From NCBI GenBank assembly GCA_905372305.1, contig CAJPOP010000001.1:1-64000 (forward strand): DNA of 64,000 nt, read 5' to 3'. The translations under genes were made by a program, and so were the position numbers. The notes beneath the pieces are model-generated. The model was not told the origin of the DNA, did not search any database, and saw only the letters and a program-made list of their open reading frames with translations. Of the stretch, positions 35,290 to 44,038 are shown piece after piece; the first letter of the stretch is position 1; every line of letters begins with the position of its first letter. The DNA comes from Candidatus Saccharimonadota bacterium (GTDB taxonomy: Bacteria; Patescibacteriota; Saccharimonadia; Saccharimonadales; Saccharimonadaceae).

Positions 35290-36246
35290 TTATTTCTTAA
35301 AATTGTTGTTCTCATTAGACACATCAATGGTGAGCGCTGTTAAAACTAGCTGTACACTTAAAATAAATGGTAGTACAGCTAGCATAACGCTGCCAGCGGT
35401 CGGTGATTGATGAGCGAATAATTTAACATACAACAAGAAAGCTGCAATCAGCAATGAGATGATCAAAAAGAACATGCCAGTAAACAAAAACAGGGCTACT
35501 GGATGGAAACCGTACAGAACGTATTTATAGTAAATTCGTCGCCAAAAACCTTTCCATACAGCCTTGAGGTTACGCCAAGCGGTTGGGATTAGTTTGATAG
35601 TTGATTTCTCATCACCGTAATGAGCTGGTACGGCGTGGTCAATAACTTTAGCATTGACTATGGATAGGGCGGTCAGCATGCTGGTTTCATAGTCGTAGCG
35701 CTTTTCAACTATGGAGAAATCGACCTTTTCAATTATGTCGCGGCGTAGCCAACCGCAGCCATTAGTGATGTCTGTGATGGAATAATATCCAGTCGAGAAT
35801 TTTGTCAGCAATGATATGAAAATATTGCCGAATTGGCGGTATTTTGGCATAGTCTTAAAGGCTTCTCGGTGGAAGAAGCGGCTGGCTTTCACGTAGTCTG
35901 CCGATTGATCGATAAAATCGTCTAGCATTGCCTTGAGGTATGACGAGTCAAACTGGTCGTCGCCCGCCACGATCCCGATAGCGGTCGCTTTGGTGTGCTC
36001 GATAGCGTAATTATATCCTGAGATAAGAGCGCCGCCGACACCTTGATTTGTTTTGTTGTCAACGACAATCAGTCGATCATTTTGCTTTTTTAATTTATTT
36101 AGAACGCCAATGGTGTCATCAGTGCTGGCATCATTAACGGCTATAACATGATCAATGTACTTTGGTAACTTCTTGATCGTTTGAGTGATCATTTTTTCTT
36201 CGTTATAACAAGGTATAACAACTGCGGTCTCTAATTTTCTATACAT
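35290..36246 (-). CDS. GtrB/DPM1-type glycosyltransferase (GT2) with C-terminal membrane helices
   Basis: 318 residues. AVVIPCYNEEKMITQTIKKL, AIGIVAGDDQFDSSYL and DITNGCGWLRR mark the GT2 domain; two helices lie at ~245-310. The ATG at 36246 is chosen because a minus-strand TATAAT (36254-36259) ends 7 nt before it, and the other ATG at 36255 lies within that box. The enzyme probably loads a sugar onto polyprenyl phosphate. It diverges from a GtrA-like gene, its likely flippase partner. Confidence 0.85.
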   Translation of the reverse strand: MYRKLETAVVIPCYNEEKMITQTIKKLPKYIDHVIAVNDASTDDTIGVLNKLKKQNDRLIVVDNKTNQGVGGALISGYNYAIEHTKATAIGIVAGDDQFDSSYLKAMLDDFIDQSADYVKASRFFHREAFKTMPKYRQFGNIFISLLTKFSTGYYSITDITNGCGWLRRDIIEKVDFSIVEKRYDYETSMLTALSIVNAKVIDHAVPAHYGDEKSTIKLIPTAWRNLKAVWKGFWRRIYYKYVLYGFHPVALFLFTGMFFLIISLLIAAFLLYVKLFAHQSPTAGSVMLAVLPFILSVQLVLTALTIDVSNENNNFKK

Positions 36247-36253
36247 ACCTCTC

Positions 36254-36259
36254 ATTATA
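36254..36259 (-). promoter_or_regulatory. -10 box deciding the GT2 start
   Basis: Minus-strand TATAAT with 7 nt to the ATG at 36246, giving a leaderless transcript and excluding the overlapping ATG at 36255. Confidence 0.45.
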
Positions 36260-36293
36260 CTATAAATATGGTATTATGGGTTAGTTGGTTAGT

Positions 36294-36707
36294 ATGAAAA
36301 AGCTTGTTATACAGATACTTTTATTTGGCATTGTCGGTATGGCGACGCTGGCGGTTGATACATTAGTTACCTCCATATTGTACTATATAGCTAAAATGCC
36401 AGCTTTCATGGCAAGTGGCATCGGTTTCTTATCGGGGTTTTGTGTTAATTTTCCCATGAATAGAAAACAGGTTTTCAATCATAGCAAAGACGATCGATTC
36501 TCGTTAAAAGCGCAGATATATCTATACGCTTTGTTGAGCATCTTTAACTTAATAGCGACATCTATGATGGTTGATGTATTGGTGAAAACTAATATCCTGG
36601 AAATTCAATGGGCAAAAATAATCACAACAGTAGTGTTTGCTATTTGGAATTTTCTGGTCTTTAAATTATTTATTTTTTCAAAGAAAAAACACGACGAGGA
36701 TAATTAG
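36294..36707 (+). CDS. GtrA family membrane protein
   Basis: 137 residues from the ATG at 36294; a TTG at 36285 would add three residues. Four hydrophobic helices, with LLFGIVGMATLAVDTLVT at the start, FCVNFPMNRKQVF as the basic loop and FAIWNFLVFKLFIFSKKK at the end, fit GtrA. It likely flips the lipid-linked sugar made by the divergent GT2. The following 600 bp hold only decayed sequence, so the third member of a gtr-type module may be lost. Confidence 0.83.
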   Translation: MKKLVIQILLFGIVGMATLAVDTLVTSILYYIAKMPAFMASGIGFLSGFCVNFPMNRKQVFNHSKDDRFSLKAQIYLYALLSIFNLIATSMMVDVLVKTNILEIQWAKIITTVVFAIWNFLVFKLFIFSKKKHDEDN

Positions 36708-37230
36708 GATGGGTACTATTCTAGTAAACAGGTTATATAAGCCGCAGATTATATGCAATAGTTACCGCGGTGATATTCCTACCAACTGGACAGCTAGGTC
36801 TTACGGGTAGATTATTTGTTATTCTTTCGAGTTGCATGAGTATTAATGCCTTGTTAGCTCAGGGGGGGCGATATTATACAAAAATATACTTATGGATTAC
36901 TGGCAGCATTACTTGTTATTGGTGTTGGCTTATCTTATTTCTTTCTACCCAGTCGCATTAGGTATATTTATCTTGAGCATAGCGGCTGATTATTTTTATA
37001 GTGATCAAAAAGTAAAGTTGTCAAAACTTTTGATGAGTAGTCTTTTATTCGCCGCCAGTCTTAGTGTTTTGCAAGGAGCTTTTATATGCTAAGTTGGGCG
37101 GTGTTTGCCATGGCGTTTTAAATGGAGTTGGTGTGTTCGGAGTTTACATGCATAGTAAGGTAAAGGCGGCGTTTACTGTACCAGAGCTATTTGACCACGC
37201 GATTACTGCTGCTTTATATTTACTGAGATT
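36708..37230 (+). pseudogene. Decayed polytopic membrane protein gene
   Basis: No intact gene. Hydrophobic, protein-like stretches lie in different frames: 36737-36961 (AIVTAVIFLPTGQLGLTGR), a frame reached across a G7 run at 36862-36868 (IQKYTYGLLAALLVIGVGLS), and 36892-37092 (LVLAYLISFYPVALGIFIL). This reads as one membrane protein broken by several indels. Location next to GtrA and GtrB-like genes suggests a GtrII-type serotype transferase, but this is only inference. The rest to 37334 shows nothing I can support. Confidence 0.5.
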
Positions 37231-37334
37231 TTAGGTAATGAAAAAATACCATATATTGATCATGGTACTACGTCAAAGAATTTCCTAATTAGAGCGTGTG
37301 ATGGCCTAAAAGGAATTTTGATTTGAATGAAAAT

Positions 37335-38183
37335 TCACGCTAGGTATTTGCCGTAACCAGATTTCTTGAGCGGCTCAGCAAGCGTGTTAAGTTGTTCTCG
37401 GCTAATCCAGTCATTTTTGAAAGCAATTTTTTCTGGGCTACCGATGATGCGGCCGGTTCGTTTTTGGATGACGCGAACGAAGTCAGAGGCGTCGGTCAGG
37501 CTATCAATTGTCCCGGTATCTAGCCAAACGTCACCGTTGTCTAAAGTCTGGACTTGCAGTTTGCCGCGGCGCAGATATTCAGCATTGATGGAGGTGATTT
37601 CTAGCTCACCGCGGTCGGATGGTTTGACGTTCTTGGCGATTTCGACCACGTCATTATCGTAAAAATACAGCCCAACCACAGCGAAGTTCGATTTCGGCTG
37701 AGCTGGTTTTTCCTCGATGGAAATAGCCTGATTCTGTTCGTCAAACTCGACAACACCGTAGCGTTCTGGGTCGGAAACTTTGTAGGCAAAGACGGTGCCG
37801 CCGTCAGGATTGGTACATTCTCTTAGTGATTCATCCAGCCGCTCACCATAGAATATGTTGTCTCCCAGGACTAAAGCCACTTTGTCGTTGCCAATGAATT
37901 CTTCACCGATAATGAAAGCCTGTGCTAAACCTTCTGGTTTGGGCTGGACAGCATATTCCAGATTGATACCCCACTGCGAACCGTCGCCGAGCAGCCGCTG
38001 AAAACCAGCTTGATCATCCGGTGTGGTGATAATTAAAATATCGCGAATTCCTGCTTGCATCAGCGTGGTTAACGGATAATAAATCATTGGTTTATCGTAT
38101 ATCGGCATTAGCTGTTTGCTAATAGCTTTGGTGATAGGGTGGAGGCGAGTGCCTGAGCCGCCTGCTAAAATAATTCCTTTCAT
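37335..38183 (-). CDS. rfbA: Glucose-1-phosphate thymidylyltransferase
   Basis: 282 residues. MKGIILAGGSGTRLHPITKA is the nucleotide-binding start; LVLGDNIFYGE and DVWLDTGTIDSL are RmlA signatures. It makes dTDP-glucose, the first step of dTDP-L-rhamnose. GAGAGGAA precedes the ATG. It is separated from rfbB/C/D by 1.3 kb of decayed genes on the opposite strand, so the original four-gene cluster was probably interrupted. Confidence 0.94.
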   Translation of the reverse strand: MKGIILAGGSGTRLHPITKAISKQLMPIYDKPMIYYPLTTLMQAGIRDILIITTPDDQAGFQRLLGDGSQWGINLEYAVQPKPEGLAQAFIIGEEFIGNDKVALVLGDNIFYGERLDESLRECTNPDGGTVFAYKVSDPERYGVVEFDEQNQAISIEEKPAQPKSNFAVVGLYFYDNDVVEIAKNVKPSDRGELEITSINAEYLRRGKLQVQTLDNGDVWLDTGTIDSLTDASDFVRVIQKRTGRIIGSPEKIAFKNDWISREQLNTLAEPLKKSGYGKYLA

Positions 38184-38202
38184 TATTCCTCTCTCTAACT
38201 TA

Positions 38203-38228
38203 CTGTTAATATGATATCATATTAACAG
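38203..38228. repeat. Perfect 26-bp palindrome
   Basis: The sequence begins CTGTTAATATGAT and its exact complement follows, giving two 13-bp half-sites with no spacer. It lies 20 bp upstream of rfbA on the minus strand and before the decayed SAF-domain remnant. It could be an operator, or a site linked to past insertion. No U-tract follows on either strand, so it is not a typical terminator. Confidence 0.6.
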
Positions 38229-38271
38229 ATACAGAAGATAATATTCATAGGCAACAACGATATATTTTAGT

Positions 38272-38491
38272 GTTAGCAGTAGAAAAAATCGACAGAGCGA
38301 CTGGTAGTTTTACCATTCGTGGTGAGGCGATGCCTATTAAGGTTAATAAGGATAAAGTCCCAATAGGATTAATTGCGAATACTACATTTAAAAGAGACAT
38401 TAAAGAGGGCGAAATCATTTCGTTTGATGATGTAAAAATACCTAAATCATTAGCTCGTACTGCATGGGAAGATACCCTAAAATGTCTGTAG
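38272..38491 (+). pseudogene. SAF-domain remnant of an oxidoreductase-like protein
   Basis: A ~73-residue frame with GEAMPIKVNKDKVPIGLIAN and RDIKEGEIISFDDVKIPKSL, the C-terminal SAF domain seen in some homoserine-dehydrogenase-like NAD(P) oxidoreductases and related enzymes. No catalytic part precedes it; upstream lies the palindrome and rfbA. It is therefore a 5'-deleted fragment. The frame overlaps the start of the next remnant. Confidence 0.6.
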
Positions 38492-39493
38492 CTATCGACA
38501 AACAGCACAATCGAACGATTGGTCATTTTATCGCTGACACCTGGTGGTATGGTTTGACGGATAGAATTTCAACAGACGAGTTTTACAGGTTAGCGCAACA
38601 GCGCAAAGATGAGGGCTTTTCAGCTATTCAATTAGTAATGGGTATACCTCCTGAGATTGCTATCGATAGCCCTCAATCTCATGGTGGTAGCAAGCCAGCC
38701 TTCTGTTTACAAGAGTCGAATTTGATTATAAATCAAGATTATATAGCTGCTGCACTTGAAAAGATAGAAATACTAAATAAGTTGCATTTGAAACCAATAA
38801 CATCTGGCGGTTGGGGTCCGCAAATTAGTCAGATTGGTCGAAATAATATGATTGAATGGCGGAAGAGAGTAATTAAAGTTACGGAAAATTTGATCCAATT
38901 TATTGTCTAACTGATGGTTGATCTGCGAGTTCATACTCAGCCTAGAACTATAATGGGAAAAGTTCTTAATAAATTTAGCATTTCTTCAATAAAACAAAAA
39001 AGACAAATAGTAGAATGGTTGCAAGTATATAAAGAAGTTAAAAAGACGACTGGACTATCAGTAATTTGTCATACTACGCCTAATATGGATAGCTGGGCTT
39101 TTTCCGCTATTACTGTATAAACAGGACACTCAGAGCGTTCTCGTAGCTGTTTATGGATTGCTGCCTATGAAATACAGTTTTTGCAAAAAACCATTTATAA
39201 ACCTGGAGCCTTGGCATGAAGGTATTAACAATTCGTTTTTTGAAAGCGATCAAATATTTGCTTTTTGGGTAAGTATGCTATCAGGTGCTAGTGCGTATTG
39301 TTATGGTAGCCATGGTATTTGGAGTGTTGGTGATGGAAATTTCTTGGCTCACTGGGGTAGGCGTATTTTTCGGGAAGCTAAAAAACCTACAGTGCCATTA
39401 AAAATAGGAAAATCAAATAAATTGTTTTTATGTGCTAAGGGTTTTATACAGGGGAATATAAATAGTAAGGCTAGCGGCGTTGGATTTATTTAA
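38482..39493 (+). pseudogene. DUF4038/apiosidase-like glycoside hydrolase, frameshifted
   Basis: Three pieces of one protein: ISTDEFYRLAQQRKDEGFSA and GGWGPQISQIG (38482-38910), a middle piece (38914-39120), and FINLEPWHEGI with SGASAYCYGSHGIWS (39158-39493). These match the DUF4038 putative glycoside hydrolase family. Decay is visible: near 38890-38915 the coherent reading PIYCLTDG lies in another frame; the stop at 39118-39120 sits where QTGHS would be expected, consistent with CAA to TAA; another frameshift lies near 39136. The 3' end runs into rfbD. Confidence 0.75.
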
Positions 39494-40331
39494 CGAGGTA
39501 TTCACTTAAAGCATCTACCCAATTACGGCTAGTAAAACCAGTTGAATGTAGCTTGTCAAGGCTCATGTTGCTGCCTAATGGACGCGGTGCAATTCCATCT
39601 TTGCCAGCAAAATATTCAGCCGTCGTCGTGTTAGTAACAGTCAGGTCGTCGCGACCAGCCAGCTTAAATATTCGTCTGGTAATGTCCGCCCAGCTCTCCA
39701 GTGGTCCGTCGTTAGTGGCGTTGTATGTGCCGAACGGTGCCTCTGTTGACAGTAAATGATCAATAATTCTCACTAGTTCGCTGGTAAAAGTTAGACGCCC
39801 AATCTGGTCATCAACAACAGTTGGCGAAATATTTTTCTCCGCCAATCCCAGCATGGTGCGGACGAAATTTTTACCTTCACCAATTACCCAAGTAGTACGT
39901 AGTAGATAAAACTTATCAAGCTGCTCAACGAGTAGATCTCCAGCCGCCTTCGACGCGCCATAAACACTCAGCGGACTGAAATCTTCACTTTCAGAGTGAG
40001 GTTCTTTCGTTCCGTCAAATACGTAATCGCTAGAAATATGCACCAAAGTCATGTTGTGAGTGCGGCAAACTCGGGTTAGGTTTGCAACGGCTGAGGCGTT
40101 AACCTTCCAGGCTGCTAGGCGACCTTCTGGTGTTTCTGCGCCGTCAACATTAGTAAAGGCTGCTGCGTTCAAAACTATTGATATTCCTGACCAATCAAAT
40201 GATTCGACTGATTGGCGGTCAGTGATATCCATTTCGTCTATATCAGCAAATTTAGCCTCTGGGTATTGATGACGGAGCGCTCGTCCTAATTGACCGTTTG
40301 CTCCGACGATAAAAATGTTATTTGAATTCAT
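39486..40331 (-). CDS. rfbD: dTDP-4-dehydrorhamnose reductase
   Basis: 281 residues. NAD(P) motif IVGANGQLGRALRHQ, SSDYVFDGT, and the YGASKAAGD catalytic Tyr-Lys are all RmlD features. It performs the last step of dTDP-L-rhamnose synthesis. GGAGGT precedes the ATG, and the start lies one base after the rfbC stop. Its 3' end overlaps the decayed glycosidase by 8 bp. Confidence 0.93.
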   Translation of the reverse strand: MNSNNIFIVGANGQLGRALRHQYPEAKFADIDEMDITDRQSVESFDWSGISIVLNAAAFTNVDGAETPEGRLAAWKVNASAVANLTRVCRTHNMTLVHISSDYVFDGTKEPHSESEDFSPLSVYGASKAAGDLLVEQLDKFYLLRTTWVIGEGKNFVRTMLGLAEKNISPTVVDDQIGRLTFTSELVRIIDHLLSTEAPFGTYNATNDGPLESWADITRRIFKLAGRDDLTVTNTTTAEYFAGKDGIAPRPLGSNMSLDKLHSTGFTSRNWVDALSEYLVK

Positions 40332-40332
40332 G

Positions 40333-40902
40333 CTATACCTCCATTGGGATAACGTTAATTAATAGTGGGTGCCGGGCGTCCTTTTCGGAAATAATCGCCT
40401 GGTCTTGGCTGATTGGCCAGTTGATACCAAGCGCCGGGTCAAACAGATTGACAAAGGTGTATTTGGCGTCTGGCGACCAGTGCGCGTCGACCAGGTAGGT
40501 GTAGGCAATGTTGTCGTCGAGCGCTTGATAGCCATTAGCGACGCCTTTTGGTACGAAAATTGCCGTGCCAGGGTTAATTTCGTGCGTGAAAACTCGGCCG
40601 AAGCTGTCGCCTTTGCGCAAATCGCACCACGCGCCGAATACGCGGCCGTTGGCGGTAGAGATGAACTTATTCCATGGCTCGGCATGGAGGCCGCGGGTAG
40701 CGCCAGCTTTATCATTAAAGCTGATGTTATTCTGCACGATGTTAAACGACGGCAGCCCCAGCGCTTCCATCTTTTCCTTTTGATAGTTTTCTTTGAACCA
40801 GCCGCGACTGTCGCCGTGGACGGGTAGCTTGACGACGAATAGCCCGGGGATAGGGGATTCAGTGACGGTTAGTTCGTTGTAGTCGTTTGGATTAAAGCTC
40901 AT
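40333..40902 (-). CDS. rfbC: dTDP-4-dehydrorhamnose 3,5-epimerase
   Basis: 189 residues from the ATG at 40902, chosen because AAAGGA lies 7 nt upstream and the start overlaps the nudix stop as ATGA. PVHGDSRGWFKENYQ and TRGLHAEPWNKF (with the family catalytic His) are RmlC hallmarks. It acts third in dTDP-rhamnose synthesis. Confidence 0.92.
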   Translation of the reverse strand: MSFNPNDYNELTVTESPIPGLFVVKLPVHGDSRGWFKENYQKEKMEALGLPSFNIVQNNISFNDKAGATRGLHAEPWNKFISTANGRVFGAWCDLRKGDSFGRVFTHEINPGTAIFVPKGVANGYQALDDNIAYTYLVDAHWSPDAKYTFVNLFDPALGINWPISQDQAIISEKDARHPLLINVIPMEV

Positions 40903-41447
40903 AGATTGTCCTTTCGCCATAGTCGATAATAATGTAGCCCTGCCAGAGTTTGGCAGTCATTGATTTCGCCTTGAGCGATGAGCGCGTCGATTTCATCGCG
41001 GGTGAAGAAACGCATGTCGCTAAATACTTCGCCTGACTGCTCTTTATGTCCGCTGAAAGATAAGTTTCGCGCTAAGCATACCGCCATCTTTTCTGTCATA
41101 AGACCGTTGCAAACATATACTTCGCCGAGCTTATTCCAAGACTGCGCGGTAATGCTAGTCTCTTCCTCTAGTTCACGCTTGGAGGCGGTAAGCAAATCCT
41201 CGCCGTCGCCTCCACCGCCAGGTAATTCCCAGCCAAAACTCTGCGATGGATAGCGAAATCCTCTGACCAAATAGATTCGCTCTTTGTCGTCAACTGCCAC
41301 AATCATGCACGAGTCGCGCGATTCCATGTAACTATATACTCCCAGATTGCCTGCGAGGTCGCGCGTTTGGTCTTCGCGGACGGTAATCCAAGGATTTTGG
41401 TAGACGATTTTACTGCTGACTTTAGTTTTTGACGGCACATCTGTCAT
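40899..41447 (-). CDS. NUDIX hydrolase
   Basis: 182 residues with the Nudix box in GGGGDGEDLLTASKRELEEE and the ADP-ribose-pyrophosphatase-like start. It hydrolyses a nucleoside diphosphate linked to another moiety. Being embedded in the rfb operon between rfbB and rfbC, overlapping rfbC by 4 bp, it may clear a sugar-nucleotide or by-product; the substrate is not readable from sequence. Confidence 0.88.
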   Translation of the reverse strand: MTDVPSKTKVSSKIVYQNPWITVREDQTRDLAGNLGVYSYMESRDSCMIVAVDDKERIYLVRGFRYPSQSFGWELPGGGGDGEDLLTASKRELEEETSITAQSWNKLGEVYVCNGLMTEKMAVCLARNLSFSGHKEQSGEVFSDMRFFTRDEIDALIAQGEINDCQTLAGLHYYRLWRKDNL

Positions 41448-41449
41448 GA

Positions 41450-42463
41450 TTATTGCCCCTGTTTTGCGTAGGCTGCTTCAACGGCTTCTTTTTGGGCTTT
41501 CCACCAATCTTCGTGCTCGCGGTACCATTCAATGGTTTGCAGTATACCGTCACGCATACCCGTTTGATTGTCGGTATACTGTGGCTGCCAGCCTAGTTCG
41601 CGGCGCAGTTTACTGGAGTCCATGGCATAGCGCATGTCGTGGCCCGGGCGGTCATTGACATGCTCGTACCAATCTTTACCCTTACCCATCAGCTCGCAAA
41701 TTAGCTCAATCACCATTTTGTTATTGACGTGGTCGTTGTCGGCGCCGATGATGTAAGTTTCACCTAGTTCGCCTTTTTCCAAGATGAGGTGAACGGCGGC
41801 GTTGTGGTCATCAACGTGAATCCAGTCGCGGACTTGCTCGCCGGTACCGTACAGTTTTGGCTTGATATTGCTCAAAATATTGGTGATTTGGCGCGGAATA
41901 AACTTTTCGATGTGTTGGTAGGGTCCGTAATTGTTTGAACAATTGGAAATTGTCGCTTTGATACCGAAGCTGCGAATCCAGGCGCGCACTAACATGTCGC
42001 TGGAAGCTTTGGTGCTGGAGTAGGGGCTGGATGGATTGTATGGCGTGTCTTCGGTGAAGCGGTTTGGATCGTCGAGCTCTAAGTCACCAAATACTTCGTC
42101 GGTCGAGATGTGATGGAGGCGCTTGCCGTGCTTGCGAATAGCCTCCAAGATGGTGTAAGTACCGACCACGTTGGTCTCGACAAACGGCCACGGATTGCGC
42201 AGAGAATTGTCGTTGTGGCTTTCGGCGGCGAAATGCACCACGATGTCATTTTCAGCGACCAATTTGTCCATCAACTTAGCGTTGCAAATGTCGCCCTCCA
42301 CGAAATTGATTTGATCGGCTACTGGCTGCAAATTAGCGCGGTTGCCCGCATAAGTTAGCTTGTCGATAACAGTGATGTCATGTTCTGGCTTGTGTTTGAC
42401 GGTATAATGCACAAAATTCGAGCCAATGAATCCCGCGCCTCCCGTGACTAGCATCTTTGTCAT
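41450..42463 (-). CDS. rfbB: dTDP-glucose 4,6-dehydratase
   Basis: 337 residues with VTGGAGFIGSNFVHY, HFAAESHNDNSL, STDEVFGDLEL and the YSSTKASSD catalytic Tyr-Lys, all typical of RmlB. It makes dTDP-4-keto-6-deoxyglucose. It heads the rfbB-nudix-rfbC-rfbD operon, and its promoter gives a leaderless start. Confidence 0.94.
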   Translation of the reverse strand: MTKMLVTGGAGFIGSNFVHYTVKHKPEHDITVIDKLTYAGNRANLQPVADQINFVEGDICNAKLMDKLVAENDIVVHFAAESHNDNSLRNPWPFVETNVVGTYTILEAIRKHGKRLHHISTDEVFGDLELDDPNRFTEDTPYNPSSPYSSTKASSDMLVRAWIRSFGIKATISNCSNNYGPYQHIEKFIPRQITNILSNIKPKLYGTGEQVRDWIHVDDHNAAVHLILEKGELGETYIIGADNDHVNNKMVIELICELMGKGKDWYEHVNDRPGHDMRYAMDSSKLRRELGWQPQYTDNQTGMRDGILQTIEWYREHEDWWKAQKEAVEAAYAKQGQ

Positions 42464-42469
42464 AAGTAT

Positions 42470-42475
42470 AGTATA
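42470..42475 (-). promoter_or_regulatory. -10 box, leaderless rfbB promoter
   Basis: TATACT on the minus strand with 6 nt to the ATG at 42463, so initiation is predicted exactly at the start codon. Confidence 0.45.
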
Positions 42476-42509
42476 TCAGGTATAATATAGAAGTTATAGA
42501 GGAGGATAC

Positions 42510-42947
42510 ATGAAAATTGTAATTGTTAGCGGCTATTTTAATCCATTGCACGGTGGTCACCTTAATTTATTTGAAGCGGCGGCTCAACTAGGAGATAGGT
42601 TGCTAGTGATTGTTAATAATGACAAGCAGCAGCTGATAAAAAAAGGCAAAATTATCCTTGATGAACAAAATCGATTACGCCTAATTCGGGCCTTACGAGT
42701 AGTTGATGAGGTGGTGTTATCAATCGATGAAGACGGTACGCAATGCGCTACTCTTGATCATCTTGCGAGATTGTTTGAGGGTAATGAACTGATATTTGCA
42801 AACGGTGGCGATCGTAATTCTACTGCCGAGATACCAGAGGCGACTGTCTGTGAAAAATACGGTATTAAAATGCAGTTTTGTGTTGGTGACAGCGAAAAAT
42901 ATGATTCATCGACGCGAATCAATCAAGCGACTGGCGCAGAAAACTAA
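42510..42947 (+). CDS. Cytidylyltransferase-like nucleotidyltransferase
   Basis: 145 residues. SGYFNPLHGGHLNLFEAA contains the HxGH motif (HGGH) of the cytidylyltransferase fold, and DSSTRINQ near the end resembles the ISSTxI motif. It would transfer a nucleotide to a phosphorylated small molecule, perhaps glycerol-phosphate- or heptose-like, for glycan decoration. GAGGAGG precedes the ATG. It is convergent with the GT4 gene, overlapping by 4 bp. Confidence 0.8.
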   Translation: MKIVIVSGYFNPLHGGHLNLFEAAAQLGDRLLVIVNNDKQQLIKKGKIILDEQNRLRLIRALRVVDEVVLSIDEDGTQCATLDHLARLFEGNELIFANGGDRNSTAEIPEATVCEKYGIKMQFCVGDSEKYDSSTRINQATGAEN

Positions 42948-44038
42948 TCCTTAACTACGCTATTGTAAACTGCCAACGTCTGCTCGGCCATCCGCTGCCA
43001 GGAGAAAGTTTTGACGTGCTGCTTGCCTTTTTTAATCAACTGGCGGCGCAATTTTTCATCAGTCAAAACATCATCAATAGCGCGTGCTATATCCTCGACA
43101 TCATACGGATCAAAATAGTGAGCGGCATCGCCGTGAGTTTCTGGCAGGCAAGTAGCGGTGCTTGAAGCTACGGGTGCGCCATGGAGCATGGCCTCAAGGC
43201 CTGGCAAGCCAAAGCCTTCGCTGAGCGAAGGAAAGCAATAGACAGCCGTATTTTCATACATCCAGCGTAATTGCTCATCTGATATAAAATCAGTAAAAAT
43301 GACGTTTTTAATACTATGTTCATTAACATAAGATTCATGTCGAGCGTAATTGCTATCCTTCTTGCCAGCCAAGGCTAATGTCAGCTCTGGGTGCTTTTTT
43401 TGTAATAATGCAAAAGCATCAATCAGCCGCCGTAAATTTTTATGCGGAGTTGGCCGGCCAATATACATAATAAATTTTTTGCCAATCAGTTCTTTAACAG
43501 GATCATTACCCTTTGGTAACTCGTCGGCTGACTCCAGCGTCACTGTAATTTTATCTGGACTAATGCCGGTAAATCCAACCAAATCATTTTTCACGAAATC
43601 GGAAATAGTGATAATATGAGCGGATTTTCGCGCTACCTTTTTATTTACCCACTTGTAGATTTGCTGCTTTACCCAGAAAATTACAGGATTTTTATCAGGA
43701 TTTTTGAACCGAACGGTGGTCAAATCTTGCATGGTGGTGACGACTGGACTAGCATAATACCAAACCGGCTGCTGAACCATCGCAAAATGCACCAGGTCTA
43801 GATTCAGTCCCTCCAATTGTTTCTTAAAATCAATTTGTTCAGAAAAAGTATATTCTTTATAAGGGCAGGCTACTTTTTGGAAACGTGGATTAGTTGGCTG
43901 CCAGCTATCGAAATCCTTGGGCTTTAGCAGAATAATATAGTCATTTTTCTTATCAATCTTTTGTAAATAATGAATCAGCCGTTCAATGTAGCGGCCAGTA
44001 CTTGTTCGTAATGTGCGAGCGTCAATGGCGATTTTCAT
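42944..44038 (-). CDS. GT4 family glycosyltransferase
   Basis: 364 residues from the ATG at 44038, which has AAGGAG 8 nt upstream; the longer frame to 44065 adds nine residues. KIAIDARTLRTSTGRYIERL opens the N-terminal half, and FPSLSEGFGLPGLEAMLHG is the GT4 donor-binding E-x7-E motif. It adds a sugar to a lipid-linked acceptor. It overlaps the GT4 gene upstream by 17 bp. Confidence 0.88.
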   Translation of the reverse strand: MKIAIDARTLRTSTGRYIERLIHYLQKIDKKNDYIILLKPKDFDSWQPTNPRFQKVACPYKEYTFSEQIDFKKQLEGLNLDLVHFAMVQQPVWYYASPVVTTMQDLTTVRFKNPDKNPVIFWVKQQIYKWVNKKVARKSAHIITISDFVKNDLVGFTGISPDKITVTLESADELPKGNDPVKELIGKKFIMYIGRPTPHKNLRRLIDAFALLQKKHPELTLALAGKKDSNYARHESYVNEHSIKNVIFTDFISDEQLRWMYENTAVYCFPSLSEGFGLPGLEAMLHGAPVASSTATCLPETHGDAAHYFDPYDVEDIARAIDDVLTDEKLRRQLIKKGKQHVKTFSWQRMAEQTLAVYNSVVKD

